From Flemingiibacterium sp045579105 (GTDB lineage Bacteria; Bacillota; Clostridia; Oscillospirales; CAG-272): a stretch of DNA of 13,132 nt. The position numbers and the translations under genes are program-made. A model generated the notes under the pieces. It did no database searches and was not told the DNA's origin. It saw nothing but the letters and a program-made list of their open reading frames with translations. The stretch is from NCBI GenBank assembly GCA_045579105.1, contig JAZNLM010000042.1, forward strand, positions 1 to 13,132, given 5' to 3'. Position 1 is the first letter of the stretch, and the number at the start of each line of letters is the position of its first letter. Positions 7,188 through 13,132 of the stretch are shown piece by piece.

Positions 7188-7214
7188 AAGATATCTTACA
7201 GAAAGGAGAGTTAC

Positions 7215-9443
7215 ATGGGAATAATACGCCAGCTTGACTACGAAACGGCTGTACTTGTTGCCGCGGGTGAGATGATTGAACGTCCGCTTTCAGTCGTCAA
7301 AGAGCTTGTTGAAAACTCCATAGATGCAGGTGCGACGCGAGTTACTGTAGAGATACAGAACGGCGGAGTAACGCTTATACGCTGCAGTGACAACGGTTGC
7401 GGTATGGCTAAAGAGGACCTTCCTCTCTCGATTATGCGTAATGCAACGAGTAAGATCCGTACTTCGCAGGATATTGCCTCAATAATGACTCTTGGCTTCC
7501 GAGGCGAGGCACTAGCTTCAATAGCGGCGGTATCCGATCTCCGTATACGCTCGAAGCGCAAAGAGGATAAGTACGGCACGGAGCTTGAAATCCATCCCGG
7601 AATGGATACTCCCACTTTAACCGAAGCACCGATGAGTGACGGTACAACGATAATCGTCGAAAATCTCTTTGCTAATCTTCCTGCAAGACGTAAATTTCTA
7701 AAAAAAGATCAGGTTGAGGCATCCCATGTTGCCGACCTTTTTGAGCGACTTGCCCTATCAAATCCAGGAGTTGCGATGACACTTATCATCGACGGCAAGA
7801 TACGATATAATACGCCCGGTGACGGAGATTTGTTTCACGCAATATACAGTGCGTGCGGTGCTGATTTTGCAAATAAGCTTATTGAGCTTTCTTACAAAAG
7901 CGATGTTAAGCTGTACGGCGGAGGAAGTGTTAACGTCACTATCCGCGGCTACGTGGGTACACCCGATAATAACTTTGGTAACCGTCAAAATCAGATATTT
8001 TATGTTAACGGCAGACACGTTCGCAGTCGCTGCCTTCAGGCAGCACTTGAAGAGGGATATACGTCTTATCTTGACTCCTCGCGCTTCCCTGCGGCAGTAT
8101 TGTTTGTTGGGGTACCACCGGAGTTTGTTGACGTTAATATACACCCCACCAAACTTGAAGTAAAATTCGTTGCAGAGAAACCGATTTTCGAAGCTGTATT
8201 TTACGCCGTCCGCGGCGCGCTTGAACGCCATATCCCACGCCCTAAGATGGAGCTTGAGGGCAAGAGTGTTAACGACGTGAGCTATGAACTTGCAAAACAG
8301 CTTACTGCATTTGTGCCAATTGAGGATAAAAACGAGCCCGCTGAAAAGCACGTATATAATAATCAGCGAAATGTAAAGAAGGGGCAGATTTCTTTTGCGG
8401 ATTTACTCAGAACACCCGCTGATTCTGATGCTAAGGATACCCTACCGCGTACTCCAGAAATTGTTGCTGTACCTGGAAGTGAGTCCACAGTTGAGTTTAA
8501 AATGGCACAGATGAACGAGCCCTCTGTTGGCAGTGATCTACAGAAAATGTTTCTTGAACCTCTGCCTCAGGCACTTGACGATAAAATGAGTGTTCTCGAC
8601 GGAACGCCGGTTGAAGGCCAGAAAATGCTGCTCGAAAAAGTAGCAACCGAGGTTGACGAACTACTTTTAGATCCGCATGTGAAATCCGTTGTGACCGATA
8701 AACAGCCCTCTCGTATGAGCAACGATGAGTTTGCAGAATATCGCCGCACACATACAAATGATGTAAGTCACACTTCTCTGCCCGATGTTCCGACTGAAGC
8801 AGATTTCAAATCTTATCCGCGCGTAAATGTGACGGGAGAGGTAAAGGTTGTCCCCGAATATAAAATACTTGGTGAGGCGTTTCTATCGTATCTCTTTATT
8901 GAGGTTGGCGACCGCGTAATGATCATTGATAAGCATGCGGCTCATGAGCGTATAATTTTTGAGGAACTTAAAGCTAACTTAAAAAAGAGTCTTGCAAGCG
9001 GAGATATTCCCAAACAACTGCTTTTAACCCCGCTTGCTATTCAAATGAGCGCCGAACTAGCTGATACTGTCCGCGAATATGAGCGCGATATATGCGCTGT
9101 TGGCTACGAATTCAGCGTGTCAGACCGTGCCGTTGACATCACTGCTATACCGACGAGCCTGGAACTCGTTGCGGCGCGCGATACTTTTGAAACTATAGCA
9201 GATAAACTCGCAAGCGGTACGGGCAGCGCTGAGATAACGCGCGATACGCTCTTTGAAAAAGCGCTTTATCAGGCTTCCTGCAAAGCTGCTGTAAAGATTG
9301 GCCGTGAATACGGCATAGAGCATCTAAAATGGATCTGCGATAAGCTGTTGGTACTTGATGATATTAAGGTTTGCCCTCACGGCAGACCGGTTGCATTTGA
9401 AATGACAAAAGCTGCAATTGAGCGGCAATTCAAGAGAACTTAA
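7215..9443 (+). CDS. mutL: DNA mismatch repair protein MutL, endonuclease type
   Basis: MutL couples MutS mismatch binding to strand incision. The N-terminal GHKL ATPase is complete: E30 and N34 (KELVENSIDAGAT), D59 (SDNGCGM), and the lid and TLGFRGEAL motif (92-100). It is followed by the transducer domain with FYVNGRHVR (262-270) and NIHPTKLEVKF (308-318). A poorly conserved acidic linker covers about 345-540. The C-terminal dimer domain carries the metal-endonuclease signature D572-x-H574-A575-x2-E578-x4-E583 and also CPHGRP (720-725) and SCKAA (688-692). This is therefore a nicking MutL of the kind used by bacteria lacking MutH. QLLLTP (601-606) sits where Bacillus MutL has its beta-clamp motif. 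AGGAG (7204-7208) lies 6 nt before the ATG. The length of 742 is longer than Bacillus MutL because of the linker. Confidence 0.97.
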   Translation: MGIIRQLDYETAVLVAAGEMIERPLSVVKELVENSIDAGATRVTVEIQNGGVTLIRCSDNGCGMAKEDLPLSIMRNATSKIRTSQDIASIMTLGFRGEALASIAAVSDLRIRSKRKEDKYGTELEIHPGMDTPTLTEAPMSDGTTIIVENLFANLPARRKFLKKDQVEASHVADLFERLALSNPGVAMTLIIDGKIRYNTPGDGDLFHAIYSACGADFANKLIELSYKSDVKLYGGGSVNVTIRGYVGTPDNNFGNRQNQIFYVNGRHVRSRCLQAALEEGYTSYLDSSRFPAAVLFVGVPPEFVDVNIHPTKLEVKFVAEKPIFEAVFYAVRGALERHIPRPKMELEGKSVNDVSYELAKQLTAFVPIEDKNEPAEKHVYNNQRNVKKGQISFADLLRTPADSDAKDTLPRTPEIVAVPGSESTVEFKMAQMNEPSVGSDLQKMFLEPLPQALDDKMSVLDGTPVEGQKMLLEKVATEVDELLLDPHVKSVVTDKQPSRMSNDEFAEYRRTHTNDVSHTSLPDVPTEADFKSYPRVNVTGEVKVVPEYKILGEAFLSYLFIEVGDRVMIIDKHAAHERIIFEELKANLKKSLASGDIPKQLLLTPLAIQMSAELADTVREYERDICAVGYEFSVSDRAVDITAIPTSLELVAARDTFETIADKLASGTGSAEITRDTLFEKALYQASCKAAVKIGREYGIEHLKWICDKLLVLDDIKVCPHGRPVAFEMTKAAIERQFKRT

Positions 9444-9464
9444 ATTACCCGAAAGGACAACACA

Positions 9465-10601
9465 ATGTTTAAACTTTTAAAACAAGAAGGCAATGCACGT
9501 CGCGGCGAGTTCAAAACCGTGCACGGTACGATACAAACCCCGGTTTTTATGAATGTAGGTACTTGTGCCGCAATAAAAGGCGGTATCTCAACAATGGACC
9601 TTCGTGAGGTCAACTGCCAGGTGGAGCTGTCCAACACCTACCACCTGCATCTTCGTCCCGGTGATAAGCTTATCGCCGAAATGGGCGGTATTCATAAGTT
9701 CTTCAACTGGGATAAGCCAGTGCTTACCGACTCCGGCGGATTTCAGGTGTTCTCTCTCGCACAGCTTCGTAAGATAACCGAAGAAGGCGTACGTTTTGCT
9801 TCACATATCGACGGCGCACGTATATTCATGGGGCCCGAGGAGTCGATGCAGATACAGTCAAATCTCGCCTCTACTATCGCAATGGCGTTTGATGAGTGCA
9901 TTGAGAATCCCGCACTGTATAAGTACACCAAGGATTCTATCGCGCGTACCACACGCTGGCTCGAGCGCTGCCGCAAGGAAATGGACAGACTCAATTCTCT
10001 CGAAACCACTATCAACAAAAATCAGATGCTTTTTGGCATCAACCAAGGCTCCACTTACGAGGATCTTCGTATCGAGCATATGAAGCAGATACGAGAAATT
10101 GAGTGCGACGGCTACGCAATCGGCGGCCTTGCTGTTGGCGAGAGTGCCGAGGAGATGTATGCGACTATCGACGTGGTTGAGCCGTATATGCCTAAGGATA
10201 AGCCGCGCTATCTTATGGGTGTGGGTACGCCTTGCAACATCCTCGAGGCGGTACATCGCGGCGTTGACTTCTTCGACTGTGTAATGCCGAGCCGCAACGC
10301 CCGTCACGGCAACATCTTCACCTGGCACGGCAAGATGAACCTGCTTAATGAAAAATATGCCAAGGATCCCCGTCCAATCGACGAGAACTGCGGCTGTCCA
10401 GCGTGCCGTGCATACAGCCGTTCTTACATCCGTCACCTGTTTAAGGCTAAGGAAACGCTCGGTATGCGCCTTGCGGTACTGCACAATCTCTATTTCTACA
10501 ATGAGCTTATGCAGAAAATACGCGATGCGCTCGACGCCGGCGAATTTGAAAGCTTCTACCGCTACTACCGTGATATCCTCGGTGAGAGAAGCGAGAGCTA
10601 A
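9465..10601 (+). CDS. tgt: tRNA-guanine(34) transglycosylase
   Basis: Tgt swaps guanine at wobble position 34 of GUN-anticodon tRNAs for preQ1 or queuine, the key step of queuosine formation. The 378 residues cover the whole TIM barrel. The general base is D89 (LTDSGGFQVFSL), the substrate-binding residues are D143 and C145 (AFDECIE), and Q194 lies in GINQGSTYEDLR. The base pocket is GGLAVGE (220-226) and the nucleophile is D271 (FDCVMPSRNARHG). Zinc ligands are C309, C311, C314 and H340. AAAGGA (9452-9457) lies 7 nt before the ATG, and the gap to mutL is only 21 bp, so tgt is probably co-transcribed. The usual companions queA and yajC are not next to it. It may therefore depend on a distant queA or on salvaged base; the sequence here cannot decide which. 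Confidence 0.97.
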   Translation: MFKLLKQEGNARRGEFKTVHGTIQTPVFMNVGTCAAIKGGISTMDLREVNCQVELSNTYHLHLRPGDKLIAEMGGIHKFFNWDKPVLTDSGGFQVFSLAQLRKITEEGVRFASHIDGARIFMGPEESMQIQSNLASTIAMAFDECIENPALYKYTKDSIARTTRWLERCRKEMDRLNSLETTINKNQMLFGINQGSTYEDLRIEHMKQIREIECDGYAIGGLAVGESAEEMYATIDVVEPYMPKDKPRYLMGVGTPCNILEAVHRGVDFFDCVMPSRNARHGNIFTWHGKMNLLNEKYAKDPRPIDENCGCPACRAYSRSYIRHLFKAKETLGMRLAVLHNLYFYNELMQKIRDALDAGEFESFYRYYRDILGERSES

Positions 10602-10609
10602 TAGTAAAC

Positions 10610-10648
10610 AAAAAGCGTTGTGTCAAATACACAACGCTTTTATTGTTT
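10610..10648 (+). terminator. Bidirectional terminator between tgt and the convergent membrane-protein gene
   Basis: A 12-bp perfect stem (10611-10622 with 10630-10641, AAAAGCGTTGTG/CACAACGCTTTT) has a 7-nt loop. On the plus strand it ends in TTTTATTGTTTT, closing the long cluster. On the minus strand it ends in TTTTTGTTT, closing the opposing gene, whose stop codon (10623-10625) lies inside the loop. Confidence 0.88.
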
Positions 10649-11411
10649 TACTGTTTGAATCACGTTCAAGCATATTCAGAAATCCTGTGGCTGTATATAA
10701 CGTGTAATCATAAAGCCTATCTCCGGTTCCCGTCGGCACGGTTACGCTGCCGGAACTGATTTTGAACATATCGTGAGGCACGGGATTTACAATGAGAATC
10801 TTAACCGCATTTTTAACACTTGAAGGCGGTGTATCTGCATAACTGTAAGGTTTAGTCTTAACTTTCGGTTTATCTAAACCAAGTACTACTTTAAAACGAT
10901 TGTTGCGGATGTTGGTAGTAACCTGCACGGTGCTTTCGTCACAAAACGTGAGGTGCGATGCGCGACGATGTGTGGCGAAAAATCTTATGTAATAGCTTGT
11001 ACTGCGCGAGCTGACAACAAGATCAAAGCCCTTGGTGTTATTGCGTAGACTTTTGAAAAATCCGCGCTCTTTTTTTATGCGCAGACCGTTTTTACGACAC
11101 ACTTTTTTGAGCTTTCTCATAAAATTAAGGCGCTTGCGAATAACTCTTAACGCTATGAAATATATAAGTAGCGTGACGGTCAAAACAGCTAAAATGATGC
11201 CGATTTTTTCGAGCGCAGTTATCATAAAGAAAACATAAAGAAAAATGACAATAGCGCAGAAAAACAACAAGCCTATTCCCATAAGCGTTGCCAGAACGTT
11301 ATTGAGCTTTCCTATGATGCCCTCTTCACGTTTTGGAGGGCCGACCTTTTTATATTCAAGGTCGTATTCGTTGTAGTCCTGAAGCTGATGTGATTCGAGT
11401 TTGTGTTTCAT
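10623..11411 (-). CDS. Unrecognised two-helix membrane protein with soluble C-terminal domain
   Basis: I do not recognise a family for this 262-residue protein. The first 38 residues are polar and contain a YNEYDLEYKKVGPPK stretch. Two adjacent hydrophobic helices follow (about 40-65 and 69-91), with a very basic segment directly after (92-116, rich in Arg and Lys), so the C-terminal domain probably lies in the cytoplasm. Residues 127-225 look like alternating beta strands and contain one conspicuous VNPVPHDMF run. There are no cysteine pairs, catalytic motifs or nucleotide-binding loops I can name. The ATG is supported by AGGAG (11423-11419) at 7-nt spacing. The gene is monocistronic, with a strong palindrome-bearing promoter, and its last codons form one arm of the terminator. 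Similar orphan proteins are often single-lineage genes, so I assign no function. Confidence 0.75.
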   Translation of the reverse strand: MKHKLESHQLQDYNEYDLEYKKVGPPKREEGIIGKLNNVLATLMGIGLLFFCAIVIFLYVFFMITALEKIGIILAVLTVTLLIYFIALRVIRKRLNFMRKLKKVCRKNGLRIKKERGFFKSLRNNTKGFDLVVSSRSTSYYIRFFATHRRASHLTFCDESTVQVTTNIRNNRFKVVLGLDKPKVKTKPYSYADTPPSSVKNAVKILIVNPVPHDMFKISSGSVTVPTGTGDRLYDYTLYTATGFLNMLERDSNSKTIKALCI

Positions 11412-11444
11412 ATAAGCTCTCCTATCGCAATATCTGGTATATAG

Positions 11445-11473
11445 ATTATATCACACAATCACGTGATTGTCAA
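11445..11473 (-). promoter_or_regulatory. Consensus promoter of the unrecognised membrane-protein gene
   Basis: On the minus strand, TTGACA (11473-11468) and TATAAT (11450-11445) are perfect with 17-bp spacing, and TG precedes the -10 to give an extended element. The start would be near 11438, a leader of about 27 nt. The promoter lies just downstream of the guaB terminator, separating the two transcripts. Confidence 0.86.
11455..11470. promoter_or_regulatory. Perfect 16-bp palindrome in the promoter spacer (probable operator)
   Basis: ACAATCACGTGATTGT is a perfect 16-bp palindrome centred on 11462/11463. It fills most of the -35/-10 spacer and overlaps three bases of the -35 hexamer. With an even centre, no loop and this location, it looks like the binding site of a dimeric repressor that would block RNA polymerase. 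I cannot match it to a known regulator family with confidence. Confidence 0.6.
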
Positions 11474-11490
11474 TAGGGTGTTACATTTGT

Positions 11491-11528
11491 AAAAGAAAAA
11501 GTCGATACGTGGCACCGTATCGACTTTT
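11491..11528 (-). terminator. Intrinsic terminator of guaB
   Basis: A 13-bp perfect stem (11516-11528 with 11497-11509, AAAAGTCGATACG/CGTATCGACTTTT) has a 6-nt loop. On the minus strand it runs into TTTTTCTTTT. It lies 10 nt beyond the guaB stop codon. Confidence 0.9.
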
Positions 11529-11538
11529 ATGATTTGAA

Positions 11539-13011
11539 TTAAAGTCCCGACTGTACAGAGTAGTTAGGCGCTTCCTTGGTGATATTGATGTCGTGCGGAT
11601 GAGATTCACGCAGACCTGCACCGGTGATGCGAACGAACTGTCCGCGCGCCTGGAGCTCGGGGATTGTGGGAGTACCACAGTAACCCATACCTGCGCGGAT
11701 ACCGCCGATGAGCTGGAATACGGTGTCGGAAAGCGGACCCTTGTAAGGAACGCGGCCTTCAACACCTTCGGGGACGAGCTTACGTGAGTTTTCCTGGAAG
11801 TAACGGTCCTTGGAACCCTTCTCCATAGCGGCGAGAGATCCCATACCACGATATACCTTGAACTGACGTCCCTGATAGATTTCGCTTTCTCCAGGTGATT
11901 CTTCACAACCTGCAACAAGTGAACCAACCATAATAGCTGAAGCACCTGCAGCGATAGCCTTAACGATTTCACCTGAATATTTGATACCGCCGTCGCCGAT
12001 AACATTTATGCCGTACTTGGCAGCCATTTCAGCGCAGTCATAGATAGCTGTGATCTGAGGTACGCCGATACCTGCAACGATACGGGTTGTGCAGATAGAA
12101 CCGGGGCCGATACCAACCTTAACGCAGCCAGCGCCAGCTTCGATCAGAGCCTTTGTTGCCTCTGCAGTTGCTACGTTACCTGCAATAAGTGAAATGCCGG
12201 GGAATGCAGCCTTAACCTTTGAAACAGCCTTAAGGATGTTCTGGCTGTGGCCGTGAGCTGAGTCGAGAACAAATGCGTCAACACCTGCAGCCACAAGGGG
12301 AGCAGCTCTGTCAAGCACGTCGGGTGTTGCACCCAGTGCAGCAGCGCAGAGAAGTCTGCCTTCGCTGTCACGTGCTGAGTTGGGGTACTGAACAGCCTTT
12401 TCAATATCTTTGATTGTTACAAGACCCTTGAGAATTCCGTTTTCGTCAACGAGAGGAAGCTTTTCAATTTTGTGCTTCATGAGAATAAGCTTAGCTTCGT
12501 CAAGTGTTGTGCCGAAGGGAGCAGTAACAAGGTTTTCCTTTGTCATAACCTCACTGATTTTGATGTTGTAATCTGAAAGGAAACGGAGATCACGGTTTGT
12601 GAGGATACCTACAAGCTTGCCGCCGTCAACAACGATGGGCACACCTGAAATTCTGTAGGAGTGCATAATATTTTCAGCTTCATAAACATAATTGTCAGGA
12701 GAAAGGTAAATGGGGTTTGAAATGATGCCGTTTTCGCTTCTCTTAACGCGGTCAACTTCCTTAACCTGCTCATCAATGGTCATATTCTTGTGGATAACAC
12801 CGAGGCCGCCTTCACGGGCAATCGCAATAGCCATTCTGGACTCTGTAACAGTGTCCATAGCTGCTGTCATAACGGGGATGTTGAGTTTGATGCCTTTTGT
12901 GAGCTGTGTTTCAAGACTTACATCTGCGGGAAGAACGTTTGATTCCGCCGGAATGAGAAGAACGTCATCGAATGTAAGGCCTTCTTTTACAAATTTTGAA
13001 TTGTACTGCAT
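11539..13011 (-). CDS. guaB: Inosine-5'-monophosphate dehydrogenase
   Basis: GuaB oxidises IMP to XMP with NAD+, the committed step of guanine nucleotide synthesis. The TIM-barrel enzyme is complete: the N-terminal LTFDDVLLIPAESNVLP, a Bateman module of two CBS domains at about residues 98-155 and 157-215, the catalytic loop GPGSICTTR with C309, phosphate-binding GDGGI (341-345) and MVGSL (363-367), and the mobile flap around EGVEGRVPYKG (417-427). These positions count from the first of two close ATG codons (13017). I place the start at the second (13011) because AGGA at 13020-13023 lies only 2 nt from the first but 8 nt from the second, matching the 5-8 nt spacing of most neighbouring genes. 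This gives 490 residues. It is a single-gene transcript in this window, with no guaA beside it. Confidence 0.96.
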   Translation of the reverse strand: MQYNSKFVKEGLTFDDVLLIPAESNVLPADVSLETQLTKGIKLNIPVMTAAMDTVTESRMAIAIAREGGLGVIHKNMTIDEQVKEVDRVKRSENGIISNPIYLSPDNYVYEAENIMHSYRISGVPIVVDGGKLVGILTNRDLRFLSDYNIKISEVMTKENLVTAPFGTTLDEAKLILMKHKIEKLPLVDENGILKGLVTIKDIEKAVQYPNSARDSEGRLLCAAALGATPDVLDRAAPLVAAGVDAFVLDSAHGHSQNILKAVSKVKAAFPGISLIAGNVATAEATKALIEAGAGCVKVGIGPGSICTTRIVAGIGVPQITAIYDCAEMAAKYGINVIGDGGIKYSGEIVKAIAAGASAIMVGSLVAGCEESPGESEIYQGRQFKVYRGMGSLAAMEKGSKDRYFQENSRKLVPEGVEGRVPYKGPLSDTVFQLIGGIRAGMGYCGTPTIPELQARGQFVRITGAGLRESHPHDINITKEAPNYSVQSGL

Positions 13012-13055
13012 AGTCATAATCCTTTCTCTGTTTATTCAGCTTATTTTATATTCTG

Positions 13056-13079
13056 AACCCTTGCCGAGCAGGGTTTTTT
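13056..13079 (+). terminator. Terminator-like hairpin in the guaB leader, oriented on the opposite strand
   Basis: AACCC pairs with GGGTT (13056-13060 with 13071-13075), continued by TGC/GCA across a one-base bulge with a CGA loop. On the plus strand it runs into six T, the form of an intrinsic terminator for antisense transcription leaving guaB. In the guaB transcript the same bases form a hairpin about 40 nt before the start codon, preceded by six A. Confidence 0.45.
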
Positions 13080-13124
13080 ACGTTAATCTGAGGCTTGTTT
13101 AATGCCGTGAAAATATATTGGATA

Positions 13125-13130
13125 ATTATA
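13125..13130 (-). promoter_or_regulatory. Possible -10 element of guaB
   Basis: A perfect TATAAT on the minus strand lies about 114 bp before the guaB ATG. Its -35 would fall outside the window, so only half the promoter can be judged. I see no better promoter between 13018 and 13124. If it is used, the guaB leader is about 105 nt and contains the hairpin at 13056-13075. Confidence 0.3.
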
Positions 13131-13132
13131 TC

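Noticed and set aside
7758..8351. Minus-strand open frame of 197 codons inside mutL
   Set aside because: It is entirely antisense to a well-conserved gene, has no ribosome site, and its composition mirrors the mutL codons.
9858..10484. Minus-strand open frame of 208 codons inside tgt
   Set aside because: It is antisense to the conserved catalytic core of tgt, with no promoter or ribosome site. It is a shadow of third-position bias.
12710..13102. Plus-strand open frame of 130 codons antisense to the guaB 5' end
   Set aside because: It has no ribosome site or recognisable domains, and the opposite strand encodes conserved GuaB residues. Antisense RNA remains possible, but a protein is not supported.
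13018..13132. Guanine/purine or PRPP riboswitch in the guaB leader
   Set aside because: The leader lacks the three-way junction and the conserved loop bases of the purine riboswitch, and no PRPP-like core is visible. Only a simple hairpin is present.
1..13132. CRISPR array, insertion sequence, toxin-antitoxin or defence island
   Set aside because: There are no regularly spaced repeats, transposase or integrase genes, or paired small genes. Every substantial coding region but one is a recognisable core or transporter gene.

Overview
The window reads as a core-genome stretch of a low-to-medium GC member of the Bacillota, most likely a Clostridia-class anaerobe. The reasons are strong AAGGAG-type ribosome sites, consensus TTGACA/TATAAT promoters, one TTG and one GTG start, and the gene order miaB - RicA/YlbF-family gene - mutS - mutL, which matches the order known from Bacillus and its relatives (there with cotE inserted). 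No plasmid, phage, IS element or CRISPR array is visible. I did not find a convincing new defence or biosynthetic system. The unusual features are small: regulatory sites, RNA structures and one tRNA-linked repeat.

Layout. (1) Positions 1-1575: a monocistronic MATE efflux transporter with its own consensus promoter and terminator. (2) 1576-1860: an intergenic block holding a minus-strand tRNA-Leu(GAG) with a consensus promoter and an abutting terminator, then a damaged second copy of the tRNA 3' end about 145 bp downstream, with hairpins in between. (3) 1935-10641: a six-gene plus-strand cluster, TVP38/TMEM64-family membrane protein - miaB - ricA-like - mutS - mutL - tgt. Its spacing is tight (a 4-bp overlap, then gaps of 42, 72, 27 and 21 bp) and it ends at a strong terminator. 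(4) 10623-11473, minus strand: an unrecognised two-helix membrane protein. Its promoter carries a perfect 16-bp palindrome, and its stop codon lies in the loop of the terminator shared with tgt. (5) 11491-13132, minus strand: guaB (IMP dehydrogenase) with its own terminator and a leader of about 100 nt containing a hairpin.

How the genes work together. The plus-strand cluster combines tRNA anticodon-loop modification (MiaB at position 37, Tgt at position 34), mRNA maturation (RicA-like) and mismatch repair (MutS and a MutL carrying the endonuclease motifs). MiaB is an iron-sulfur enzyme, and the RicA-like protein has a Cys/His-rich tail of the kind expected to bind metal or a cluster. guaB supplies guanine nucleotides, and Tgt consumes a queuosine-pathway base.
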